Shown: piece by piece, positions 22,718 through 29,961 of the stretch
Layout of the letters: every line of letters begins with the position of its first letter
Numbering within the stretch: position 1 is the stretch's first letter
Assembly (NCBI GenBank): GCA_051745395.1
Contig: JBNJEA010000017.1
Span: forward strand, 1-33,330
DNA length: 33,330 bases
Reading direction: 5' to 3'
From: JBNJEA01 sp051745395
GTDB taxonomy: Bacteria > Desulfobacterota > Desulfobacteria > Desulfobacterales > Desulfosalsimonadaceae
Notes under the pieces: model-generated
What the model was told of the DNA's origin: nothing
Seen by the model: only the letters and a program-made list of their open reading frames with translations
Databases searched by the model: none
Position numbers and translations under genes: made by a program

Positions 22718-24586
22718 ATGACCGAGCAGTCCCTGGAATCGAAAACCGAATTGAAAAAAGAGCTTGCGCGGCTGCGCCGCCGGGTGGCCGAGCTGGAAGC
22801 CGTTGAAACGGCCCGCAGGGACGCACAGCAGGCTTTTTATGAGAGTGAAAACCGGTATCGCAGCGTGTTTGAAAATACCGGCACGGCGACGATCATCATC
22901 GAGCACGACATGTCGATTTCCATGGTCAACGCCCAGTTTGTAAAAATCTCGGGCTACAGCCGAAAAGAAATTGAACACCGGATGAGCTGGACCGATTTTG
23001 TCGTACCCGACGACATAGATCGCATGAAGGCCTACCATGCCAAGCGCCGACAGGACAGCAGCGCGGCTCCGAAAGAATACGAGTGCCGGGTGCGGAATCG
23101 GTTTGGCGATGTCGTGCACATGCACGTGCGCATCGACATGATCGAGGGCACGATGTCGAGCGTGGCGTCTTTCATGGATGTAACGGCTTTCAAGCAGGCC
23201 GAGGCCGCGCTGAAGGAAAGCGAGCGCAAGCTTTCCAAGCTGATGAGCCACCTGCCGGGCATGGCCTATCGGAGTAAAAACGATGACCGGCGCCGCTTGA
23301 TTTTTGCCAGTGACGGCTCTACCGGCTTGACGGGATACGGTCCCGATGAACTGGTCAACAATGACGATTTTGCCTTCAACTCGATTGTCGTTGTCGATGA
23401 TCGCCGGCGGGTCCGTCAAACCATCCGGGAGATGATAGGCACCGACGGCGCCTTCCAGATGGAATACCGGATCAAAAGTGCCGATGGACAGGTGAAATGG
23501 GTTTGGGATGAAGGCGTGGGGGTGATCGGCTCCGACGGGCGCATTGAAGCCATCGAGGGGTTTGTATCCGATATTACCGAGCATAAGCGGGAAGAGCAGC
23601 AGTTGCGGCAGGAAAACCTGCGCCTGAAATCCTCCATCCAGGAACGGTTCCGGTTTGGCGACATTATCGGAAAAAATCAGGCCATGCAGGGCGTCTACGA
23701 GCGCATTTCCCGGGCGGGCGGATCGGATGCCAACGTGATGATCTACGGTGAATCCGGAACCGGCAAGGAGTTGGTGGCACGGGCGATTCATTTGTCGAGC
23801 CGCCGCAGCGATGCCGCTTTTGTGCCGGTCAATTGCAGCGCCATTCCGGAAGGGCTTTTTGAAAGCGAGTTTTTCGGTTACCGAAAAGGCGCCTTTACCG
23901 GGGCGGTGGCGGACAAACCCGGATTTTTCGACCGGGCCAACGGCGGTACCCTGTTTTTGGATGAACTCGGGGAAATCGATGCCAATACCCAGGTCAAGCT
24001 GCTGCGGGTCATAGAGGGCAGCGGCTATACCCCGGTGGGCGGGCAGGAAATCAAGCCGGCCGATGTGCGCATCATCGGTGCCACCAACCGCGATCTTAAA
24101 GCCGAGCTTCGAGAAGGCGGCATGCGTGAAGATTTTTTTTACCGCATCCATATCATCCCCATCACGCTGCCGCCCCTGCGCTCCAGAAAGGATGACCTGC
24201 CGCTGCTGATTGACCATTTCATGGCCCAATACGCTGGAGACGACAAAGGGGCCATGATTCCGGGAAACGTGCTGGAGGCCCTTTACAATTATGATTGGCC
24301 CGGCAATGTACGGGAGTTGCAAAATGTTTTGCAACGATATGTTACGCTAAACACCCTGGATTTTATGGGGCCGGGGCATACGGAAAGCACTGCATCCCCG
24401 GCAGGTTGGGGCGAGGATGGCCCCGATTGTCCCGACGGCCTTGGCCAAGCCCTGGATCGGCATGAAAAAGGTTTGATCGTCAAAACCCTGGAGCAGCAGC
24501 GCTGGCATAAGGGCCGGACCGCTGCTGTGCTGGGGGTCAATCGCAAAACCCTGTTCCGGAAAATGAAAAAGCATTCCCTGATCTAG
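22718..24586 (+). CDS. Sigma-54-dependent transcriptional activator with two PAS domains
   Basis: A 622-residue bacterial enhancer-binding protein. Residues 1-40 are a charged coiled coil (KKELARLRRRVAELEAVE). Two PAS domains follow (about 42-165, beginning YRSVFENTGTATIIIEHD, and about 180-290). A second short coiled coil leads into the AAA+ domain, with Walker A GESGTGKE (Gly344), the sigma-54 contact loop GAFTGA (391-396) and Walker B GGTLFLDELGEID. The C-terminal Fis-type helix-turn-helix is HKGRTAAVLGVNRKTLFRKMKKH. There is no receiver domain, so the signal is probably sensed through PAS, possibly a bound cofactor or ligand. No Shine-Dalgarno is evident. A clear -24/-12 promoter lies about 200 nt downstream, the obvious candidate target. 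Confidence 0.95.
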   Translation: MTEQSLESKTELKKELARLRRRVAELEAVETARRDAQQAFYESENRYRSVFENTGTATIIIEHDMSISMVNAQFVKISGYSRKEIEHRMSWTDFVVPDDIDRMKAYHAKRRQDSSAAPKEYECRVRNRFGDVVHMHVRIDMIEGTMSSVASFMDVTAFKQAEAALKESERKLSKLMSHLPGMAYRSKNDDRRRLIFASDGSTGLTGYGPDELVNNDDFAFNSIVVVDDRRRVRQTIREMIGTDGAFQMEYRIKSADGQVKWVWDEGVGVIGSDGRIEAIEGFVSDITEHKREEQQLRQENLRLKSSIQERFRFGDIIGKNQAMQGVYERISRAGGSDANVMIYGESGTGKELVARAIHLSSRRSDAAFVPVNCSAIPEGLFESEFFGYRKGAFTGAVADKPGFFDRANGGTLFLDELGEIDANTQVKLLRVIEGSGYTPVGGQEIKPADVRIIGATNRDLKAELREGGMREDFFYRIHIIPITLPPLRSRKDDLPLLIDHFMAQYAGDDKGAMIPGNVLEALYNYDWPGNVRELQNVLQRYVTLNTLDFMGPGHTESTASPAGWGEDGPDCPDGLGQALDRHEKGLIVKTLEQQRWHKGRTAAVLGVNRKTLFRKMKKHSLI

Positions 24587-24600
24587 CCGCATCGGTATCG

Positions 24601-24619
24601 GCCCCATTATGGGGCTTTT
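24601..24619 (+). terminator. Terminator after the sigma-54 activator gene
   Basis: GCCCCA (24601-24606), loop TTA, TGGGGC (24610-24615), then TTTT. The stem is GC-rich and the T tract short. It separates the activator gene from the -24/-12 promoter downstream. Confidence 0.55.
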
Positions 24620-24645
24620 CTGACCCTATACAATATTATAAAATA

Positions 24646-24658
24646 AATCAAAATCTTG
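24646..24658 (+). promoter_or_regulatory. IHF-consensus site upstream of the -24/-12 promoter
   Basis: AATCAAAATCTTG matches WATCAANNNNTTR at every position, inside an AT-rich tract (24625-24670). IHF bending commonly assists sigma-54 activators. The site is about 135 nt upstream of the -24 element, farther than usual. Confidence 0.4.
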
Positions 24659-24677
24659 TTAAAAATATTTGTCTATC

Positions 24678-24693
24678 GGGGCGTTTTCGCCCC
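24678..24693. promoter_or_regulatory. Perfect palindrome, candidate activator-binding (UAS) site
   Basis: GGGGCG-TTTT-CGCCCC, flanked by CTAT and ATAG in inverted orientation. Its centre is about 110 nt upstream of the -24 element, in the window where enhancer-binding proteins with Fis-type domains usually bind inverted repeats. There is no T tract after it, so a terminator is less likely. Confidence 0.4.
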
Positions 24694-24792
24694 AATATAG
24701 GCTTTTCTCCGAGCTGCCTTTTCCAGGCGGTTTTCTGTGCTTTGTTTTGCAACACACCGCGAATCGGCTTTTTTCGTTCCCCTTCCTGTTTG

Positions 24793-24808
24793 TGGCACAT
24801 TGATTGCT
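24793..24808 (+). promoter_or_regulatory. Sigma-54 (-24/-12) promoter
   Basis: TGGCAC-ATTGA-TTGCT is an essentially perfect match to the TGGCAC-N5-TTGCW consensus, with GG and GC separated by the required 10 nt. Predicted transcription start is near 24819-24821, giving a leader of about 70 nt to the ATG at 24890. It lies directly downstream of a sigma-54 activator gene. The intergenic region 24587-24889 (303 nt) thus holds a terminator, an AT-rich tract, a palindrome and this promoter. Confidence 0.88.
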
Positions 24809-24889
24809 TTTCATAATGGTATCATTTTGCATGGCAGGCTTGATTGACCGGGAAAGATGGTTATTATTGTGTAAACAAGGAGGGAAACG

Positions 24890-25117
24890 ATGATCAAATA
24901 TATAATGAGCTTAAAACGGTCCGGACGTTCCTGTATGGATCCGCTGCCCATGGATTTCGGCAGCATGTATTTTCTTTACCCGGCCGGCGGCGGCTACGTC
25001 AAAAGTGCCGGGAATGCCGGTCTGCGGGAAAAACTGGTGAACAAATCCGTTACGTGGTGGAAACGCCTGCGGGTAAAGGATGAAACCAGGGATTTCCGGC
25101 CGGAAAAAATTTACTGA
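24890..25117 (+). CDS. Unrecognised 75-residue protein downstream of a sigma-54 promoter
   Basis: I do not recognise this protein. It is small, basic and soluble-looking, with no signal peptide. It starts MIKYIMSLKRSGRSCMDP, has the segment FGSMYFLYPAGGGYVKSAG around residues 24-42, and ends with a charged tail containing WWKRLRVKDETRDFRPEKIY. It has a single cysteine (Cys15). Reality is supported by AAGGAGGG at 24877-24884, six bases before the ATG, by a -24/-12 promoter about 70 nt upstream of the start codon, and by a terminator 56 nt after the stop. An overlapping frame (24844-25083) lacks a ribosome binding site. Its function is unknown; a small regulator or stress effector controlled by the adjacent PAS-type activator is inference. 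Confidence 0.7.
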   Translation: MIKYIMSLKRSGRSCMDPLPMDFGSMYFLYPAGGGYVKSAGNAGLREKLVNKSVTWWKRLRVKDETRDFRPEKIY

Positions 25118-25172
25118 CCGATAACGGACCAGCTGACTTTTTCATTTTTTTTCTAAAACCGGAAAACAGAAG

Positions 25173-25209
25173 ACGGGGTATGTGAAACAATGCGCATGCC
25201 CCGTTTTTT
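25173..25209 (+). terminator. Intrinsic terminator for the small sigma-54-controlled gene
   Basis: ACGGGGTATG (25173-25182) pairs with CATGCCCCGT (25195-25204), one G-T pair, followed by TTTTTT (25204-25209). The convergent lipoprotein gene ends inside its T tract (stop at 25208-25210), so it may insulate both. Confidence 0.75.
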
Positions 25210-25855
25210 ATTGGGTTTTTAAACGGGTGTAGACATCGCCGGCAATTTCTCCGGAGATCTTTTGCATGGCCGCGCTCATGGACCGGGCCAGGCTGAGCGG
25301 GTTGTTGCGGGAAAGCGGGCGTGTGACCCGATACGTTTTCTGGAAAATAACTTCCGCGGCCCGGCGCGGGGTTTTTCCGGCAGAGGCCAGGGTCAACGTA
25401 AGTTCGAGCACGGCCTGCCACTGCTTGCGGGAATCGTCTTCATAAAAGGAATTGATCTCCCATTCGATAATGTGGGTGGTCTCGGACGGCGGGGATGACG
25501 TCATCACGGTTTTTGCGATATTGGCCGCCCGAAGATCGCGGACCAGGTATGCGGTCAGCATTTCATCCGGATCGCTTATCCATTGGTGATAGTTGTAGGT
25601 GTTGCGGCGATAGGCATTGTCTGCATACACGATATGGTGGGTATCATAGGGGGATGGCGCCGCAATTTTTTTCACATGAATGGCAACGGACAGAGGCGTT
25701 TGGGTGACGGTTTCGGGAGGCGGGTAGTGCAGGGTATAGTACTGTACCGATCGGGGCGGGTGGCTGACTCCGCAGGCAACGCCCACCAAAATGATTACGC
25801 CCGTGACAAGGCTTACGCCGGCGAGTCGGGAAAAAAATCGGCAATTGATTGTCAT
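25208..25855 (-). CDS. ABC-type transport auxiliary lipoprotein (PqiC/YmbA-like)
   Basis: A 215-residue envelope lipoprotein. The N-terminus is a hydrophobic signal (about residues 9-27) ending ILVGVACG, with Cys28 as the likely lipidated residue; the Gly at the -3 position is unusual for a lipobox. The mature part resembles the DUF330/PqiC family: YYTLHYPPPE near residue 39, SVAIHVKKIAAPSPYD, and IVYADNAYRRNTYNYHQWISDPDEMLTAYLVRDL. Members partner with MCE-protein lipid transport systems at the outer membrane. Its ATG overlaps the mlaD stop by ATGA, so expression is coupled. It is last in the minus-strand operon. Confidence 0.85.
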   Translation of the reverse strand: MTINCRFFSRLAGVSLVTGVIILVGVACGVSHPPRSVQYYTLHYPPPETVTQTPLSVAIHVKKIAAPSPYDTHHIVYADNAYRRNTYNYHQWISDPDEMLTAYLVRDLRAANIAKTVMTSSPPSETTHIIEWEINSFYEDDSRKQWQAVLELTLTLASAGKTPRRAAEVIFQKTYRVTRPLSRNNPLSLARSMSAAMQKISGEIAGDVYTRLKTQ

Positions 25856-26838
25856 TTTTCCGTCTCTATGGGTTTTCCCGGCCGCGGTTGACTGAAAATA
25901 ATCTGGGAAGGCTGGGTGCTGATCTGGTCGAGCAGCCGGTTGAAGTTGGCGGTCGATTTTTGGAGATTTTCCATGATGGCCGTCATTTGCCGGTCGTAGG
26001 CATTGATCCGCTGGTTGGAGGCCTGGACCATATCGGCGCCCTGATCAAAAAGTTCGGCAGCGTTGTTTGCGGCCTTGTCAATATTTAGCAGCGACTGTTT
26101 CAGATGGACCTCGTTGCTTTCCACCGCCCTGTCCATGCGGGCAACGGTTTGATCGGCGTTGTCAACGAGCCGGTTTACATTCTCTGCGGCCTGCTGCATG
26201 GATTGCTGCATTTTATTCCATTTTTCCGCGTTTAAAATGGCGTTGCTGTTTTCAATGACTTGCCGGAGCCCGGTGGAAATTTTTTTCACCTCGGCATCGG
26301 CTATGGTTTGGTCGACGTTTTTGAGCACGGATTCAATCCGGTCGGATATGGCCTTGATGTCGATCTGTTTGATCCGGGACAAAATGTCATAGAGATCGGT
26401 CAGAAACTGCCGCATTTCGGAGGGTTTGGTGGCGATGACGGGATAGTCCGGTTCAAAGTCAAGCCGCGGGCCTTTGACGGCCCTTCCCTTGGGGGACCGT
26501 TCGAGTTCGACGAACATGATGCCGGTAATGCCCACGGCCTTGATCTGCGCCACCAGGTTGCGAGGATTTTCCAGTTTTTTGTTTAACGTAAACACAATTT
26601 GTACGAGACGGCCGTCGGGTGCCACCCCGATTTTATCGACCCGGCCCACGTCGACACCACGGTATTTCACGGTCGAATCCTGGCTCAGGCCCTGGACCGA
26701 TTCTTCAAAAAAGGCCGCATATTTGCGCCCCTCCTGAAAATATTGGGCCATGCCCAGCCAGAGCACGATGATGACCACCATAAACAGGCCGATAATCACG
26801 AACAAGCCCACGGAAAATTTTGTACGGACAGACGCCAT
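25852..26838 (-). CDS. mlaD: MlaD-family MCE-domain protein
   Basis: Periplasmic substrate-binding component of an Mla-type phospholipid transporter. The 328 residues contain one N-terminal membrane anchor (about 8-31, GLFVIIGLFMVVIIVLWLG). The MCE domain follows (about 38-115), with the conserved LSQDSTVKYRGVDVGRVDKIG and AVGITGIMFVEL. A long helical, Gln/Asn-rich tail (about 150-310) probably forms a coiled-coil needle through the hexamer. This tail makes it longer than E. coli MlaD (183 residues). GAGAGG lies just upstream of the ATG. A 115-nt gap with its own good promoter separates it from the ATPase gene. Confidence 0.93.
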   Translation of the reverse strand: MASVRTKFSVGLFVIIGLFMVVIIVLWLGMAQYFQEGRKYAAFFEESVQGLSQDSTVKYRGVDVGRVDKIGVAPDGRLVQIVFTLNKKLENPRNLVAQIKAVGITGIMFVELERSPKGRAVKGPRLDFEPDYPVIATKPSEMRQFLTDLYDILSRIKQIDIKAISDRIESVLKNVDQTIADAEVKKISTGLRQVIENSNAILNAEKWNKMQQSMQQAAENVNRLVDNADQTVARMDRAVESNEVHLKQSLLNIDKAANNAAELFDQGADMVQASNQRINAYDRQMTAIMENLQKSTANFNRLLDQISTQPSQIIFSQPRPGKPIETEK

Positions 26839-26872
26839 TTGCCTCTCATTTTATTCTTGCAATTAAGTAACA

Positions 26873-26901
26873 ATCATAACCCAAATGCCAAATGATTTCA
26901 A
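26873..26901 (-). promoter_or_regulatory. Sigma-70 promoter upstream of mlaD (internal to the Mla operon)
   Basis: Read on the minus strand: TTGAAA (26896-26901), a 17-nt spacer and TATGAT (26873-26878). Both elements are five of six. This would give mlaD and the lipoprotein gene their own start, separate from the ATPase and permease. Confidence 0.55.
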
Positions 26902-26953
26902 GTGGTCGGAAATATAAAAGCCGCAGCGGTTCCTTCCAACGGCGTAAAAGACG

Positions 26954-27712
26954 TCATGGATGGTAAGTGGCCCGTTTGAAAAAGTCGCGGACCGCCGGAT
27001 TGTCATGCTGATTTTGCAGATGGCGGGGGCTGCCTTCGGCGATGATGCTTTTGGTGTGTTTGTCTAGCATGATGGCCCGCTGGGCCACGGCAAAAATGCT
27101 GTCGAGATCGTGGGTGACAATGATAATGGTGGTGCCGAGGGTCTGGTTGATATGCAGGATCAGGTTATCGATTTCTCCGGCCGTGACCGGATCCAGCCCC
27201 GCTGACGGTTCATCGAGAAACAAAATATCCGGATTCAAGGCCAGGGCCCGGGCCAGGCCGGCCCGTTTTTTCATACCCCCGCTGACTTCGGAGGGCAGAT
27301 GGTTTTCGTAACATGCCAGATCCACCAACAAAAGTTTCATCCGGACAATGATCGGAATGAGGCGCTTGGGAAGGGTCGTATATTCGCGAATCGGAAGCGC
27401 CACGTTTTCACCGATGGTCATCGAACCGATCAGGGCGCTGTTTTGGAACAAAACGCCGATGTTTTGCAGGGTTTGAAAAAAGCTGGTTTCATCGGCCGTG
27501 GCGATATCTGTGCCTTCGATCCGCACATGGCCGGCGGCCGGGTGGTCCAGTCCGATCATGTGGCGCATCAGGGTGGTTTTGCCCGATCCGCTGCCGCCGA
27601 GGATAACGAAGATTTCGCCGGAATGGACCGAAAAGTTGATGTTGTTTAAAATCAGGTCTGTTCCGTATCGAACGACGAGCTCATTTACCTGCACGCTTGG
27701 CTTGTCGGTCAT
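26954..27712 (-). CDS. mlaF: MlaF-type ABC transporter ATPase
   Basis: Cytoplasmic ATPase of the Mla/MCE lipid transporter, 252 residues. Visible motifs: Walker A GGSGSGKTT (from about residue 39), Q-loop VLFQNSAL, the variant signature VSGGMKKRAGLARAL typical of MlaF (GGMKKR rather than GGQQQR), Walker B ILFLDEPSAGLDP, and H-loop VTHDLDS. Its start lies 2 nt after the permease stop, indicating tight coupling. Confidence 0.95.
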   Translation of the reverse strand: MTDKPSVQVNELVVRYGTDLILNNINFSVHSGEIFVILGGSGSGKTTLMRHMIGLDHPAAGHVRIEGTDIATADETSFFQTLQNIGVLFQNSALIGSMTIGENVALPIREYTTLPKRLIPIIVRMKLLLVDLACYENHLPSEVSGGMKKRAGLARALALNPDILFLDEPSAGLDPVTAGEIDNLILHINQTLGTTIIIVTHDLDSIFAVAQRAIMLDKHTKSIIAEGSPRHLQNQHDNPAVRDFFKRATYHP

Positions 27713-27714
27713 GT

Positions 27715-28857
27715 CTATCCCCAGTAACTGCGAATGATGGCGAAAAGCGAGTCAAACAGAATAATTAGGAAAATACTGGTCACCACGGCGGAAGTGGCAG
27801 CATTTCCGACCGCGGCAGCACCCCCGCGGGCCTGAAAGCCCCGCAGGCAGCCGGTAACGGCGATCAACACGGCAAAGACTGCAGACTTGAAAAGCCCCCA
27901 GTTTAATTCAAAAAGGGTAATGGCGGCAATCGACTGATTGATATAGGTGTCGGGGGTTATATTGAGTTTGAAAATCCCGATCATCATGCCTCCTGCCGTG
28001 GAAAAAAGGATGGAAAATACCGTAAGCAGCGGGATGACGATAAGGGCGGCTATCAGCCGCGGAATCACCAAAAACTGGTTCGGGTCAAATCCCATGACAT
28101 AAAGGCCGTCGATTTCTTCTGAAATCTTCATGGTGCTGATTTCAGCGGCATAAGCCGAGCCGGACCGACCGGCCACAACAATGGCCGTCATAATGGGACC
28201 GAGTTCAGAGACCATCGCCATGGTCACCAGCGAGGCGACATACATGGTGGCCCCGTATTGTTCGAGTTGCAGCGAGGACATAAACGCCAGGATCAGGCCC
28301 AGCAAAAGACTGATCAAGCCGACCACGGGCAGGGCGTCAACGCCGGTGGATTTCATATGGGAAATGGTGTCGTTGGCCCGAAATGATCGGGGGTGGCCGA
28401 CGATGCGGAGACAGGACAGGGTGATCGATCCGATAAAGGCGATAAAAAACCCGATGCCGTTTAATATGCTCAGTGTGGCCTCGCCGGCATGGACGACAAG
28501 GTTTTCGGCGGGCCGGGGGGCGATATCGCACAGGGTGTCGCGGTCAAAATCCATCAGGACCAGCATTTTCTGGTGATGGGCGCATGCATTGACCACCCGG
28601 AAGGTCGTGTCGTTGAGGCCGAGCACGGCCTTGAGCTCCGAAAGCACCATGGCGCCGTATTCATCCATCCGGGTCACCTCTCCGATGTCGACTTCCGCCT
28701 CCTCCACCGGGTGGGCTTTAAAGGTCGCCGTCAGTGATTTGATGCATTCGGCGGCCGTGTGGATGACCAATTGTCCGGAAAAGGAGATTTTGATCTTTCC
28801 GGGTGCGGGGGTTTCAGTGTTAAATCCAAAGATTGGCGGGTTTGCGGTGGATTTCAT
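27715..28857 (-). CDS. mlaE: MlaE-type permease with fused N-terminal STAS domain
   Basis: Inner-membrane permease of the MCE lipid transporter. The 380 residues divide into an N-terminal STAS/MlaB-like domain (about 20-115, including VTRMDEYGAMVLSEL). The MlaE permease domain follows, with about five membrane segments and the conserved block MAMVSELGPIMTAIVVAGRSGSAYAAEI. MlaB is a separate gene in E. coli; here it is part of the permease, an arrangement known in other bacteria. It is first in the minus-strand operon, divergent from the MBL-fold gene. No MlaC periplasmic carrier gene is present. Confidence 0.94.
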   Translation of the reverse strand: MKSTANPPIFGFNTETPAPGKIKISFSGQLVIHTAAECIKSLTATFKAHPVEEAEVDIGEVTRMDEYGAMVLSELKAVLGLNDTTFRVVNACAHHQKMLVLMDFDRDTLCDIAPRPAENLVVHAGEATLSILNGIGFFIAFIGSITLSCLRIVGHPRSFRANDTISHMKSTGVDALPVVGLISLLLGLILAFMSSLQLEQYGATMYVASLVTMAMVSELGPIMTAIVVAGRSGSAYAAEISTMKISEEIDGLYVMGFDPNQFLVIPRLIAALIVIPLLTVFSILFSTAGGMMIGIFKLNITPDTYINQSIAAITLFELNWGLFKSAVFAVLIAVTGCLRGFQARGGAAAVGNAATSAVVTSIFLIILFDSLFAIIRSYWG

Positions 28858-28889
28858 GGCGTTGTCCGAAATCTTGCTTCATGAATGTA

Positions 28890-28918
28890 TTGACAAATCG
28901 GCGATTTAAAAACAATAT
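28890..28918 (+). promoter_or_regulatory. Candidate promoter for the MBL-fold gene
   Basis: A perfect TTGACA (28890-28895), 17-nt spacer and a poor -10 CAATAT (28913-28918). It lies in the 116-nt divergent gap between the permease and MBL-fold genes. Confidence 0.33.
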
Positions 28919-28973
28919 CACGGAAACCGGGCAAACGCAATCGGCAGATAAGGCTTGCAGTAAAGGAAACATC

Positions 28974-29807
28974 ATGCGGATTTTTAAAACACGGCATTTC
29001 GAGGCCGTCACCGGTTATGAACTCGGATGGTCTCCGGTGGGCCGCCCCCTGATGACCTGCTTTTGTTACCGGGTGGGGCCGGTGTTGATCGATACGGGCA
29101 TGCGGCATATGCGGTCGGCCGTCATGGATATAGCAGCCGAAAGCGGTGTGGAATCCGTCTTTTTGACTCATCATCACGAAGATCACAGCGGCAATGCCGG
29201 CGCGATCGCCTCCGAACTCGGTCTTGCGGTCTACGGTGGCGAGCAGACGGCGCAAAAATTGCGCCGGCCCCTTAAAATTTTTCCCTATCAGCACCTGATG
29301 TGGGGCGCTGCCGATCCGGTACATATCGAGATTTTTCCCGGCATCCGGCAAGTGGGGAAATTTCGGTTTGAGGCCGTGCCCACCCCGGGCCACAGCAGGG
29401 ATCATCTGGTGTATCTGGAGCCCAATTACGGGTGGTTGTTTTCGGGAGACCTGTATTTGTCTCACCAGATCAAATATTTTCGGGTCGACGAGCATATTGA
29501 TGAGCAGATTGACTCCCTGAAAAAGGTTTTGACCCTTGACTTTGATGCCCTGTTTTGCGGGCATCGCCCCCGGTCGGCCAATGGCAAGCATTATCTTCGG
29601 ATGAAGCTGCAGTATCTGGAGGATTTTTTCGGCCGGGTGGCGGAATTGGCGCAGGCAGGCAAGAATGAAAAACAGATCATGCGGCAGCTGCAGTTACAGG
29701 AGCAGCGGCTGATCAAGTGGATGTGCTTCGGCAACGTGAGCATGAAAAACATGGTCCGGTCGGTGATGGCTTCGCTTCCCGGAAACGGAGAAAACCAGAG
29801 AGAATGA
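28974..29807 (+). CDS. MBL-fold metallo-hydrolase
   Basis: A 277-residue metallo-beta-lactamase-fold protein, probably a hydrolase. The zinc motif HHHEDH (His66, His68, Asp70, His71) is followed by PTPGHSRDHLVYL, FSGDLYLSHQIKYF with the bridging Asp, and FCGHRP with the last His. The C-terminal 60 residues are helical, as in glyoxalase-II-like MBL enzymes. Substrate is unknown; thioesters, lactones or cyclic nucleotides are options for the fold. The ATG at 28974 has AAAGGA upstream and is preferred over an in-frame start at 28833, which overlaps the divergent permease gene. Confidence 0.9.
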   Translation: MRIFKTRHFEAVTGYELGWSPVGRPLMTCFCYRVGPVLIDTGMRHMRSAVMDIAAESGVESVFLTHHHEDHSGNAGAIASELGLAVYGGEQTAQKLRRPLKIFPYQHLMWGAADPVHIEIFPGIRQVGKFRFEAVPTPGHSRDHLVYLEPNYGWLFSGDLYLSHQIKYFRVDEHIDEQIDSLKKVLTLDFDALFCGHRPRSANGKHYLRMKLQYLEDFFGRVAELAQAGKNEKQIMRQLQLQEQRLIKWMCFGNVSMKNMVRSVMASLPGNGENQRE

Positions 29808-29961
29808 AACCCGTTTTATCCTGAAGCGTTTCAAAACATTTTCTGATTATCCGATTTACTCCAGTAACAGCCACTTTTTCGCGCCGCCGCTCAGCCGTAA
29901 AAGCAAAACAAGATTGTTGCCGTAATAATATCGCAGCGGCGCCATCACATCGCATTTTCCG

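Noticed and set aside
22694..24334. A 546-codon open frame on the minus strand
   Set aside because: It is antisense to the activator gene, which shows clear domain motifs. High third-position GC commonly leaves long antisense frames; the translation shows no recognisable domain.
24678..24693. GGGGCG-TTTT-CGCCCC read as a second terminator for the activator gene
   Set aside because: No T tract follows and a better terminator lies at 24601-24619, so a protein-binding palindrome is preferred.
24844..25083. Alternative 79-codon frame overlapping the sigma-54-controlled gene
   Set aside because: No ribosome binding site; the strong one at 24877-24884 serves the other frame.
29805..29833. TGAAAC / GTTTCA inverted repeat after the MBL-fold gene as a terminator
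   Set aside because: The stem is only 6 bp with a 17-nt loop and is followed by As, not a T run.
29713..29955. An 80-codon minus-strand frame
   Set aside because: It overlaps the end of the MBL-fold gene and lacks start signals or motifs.
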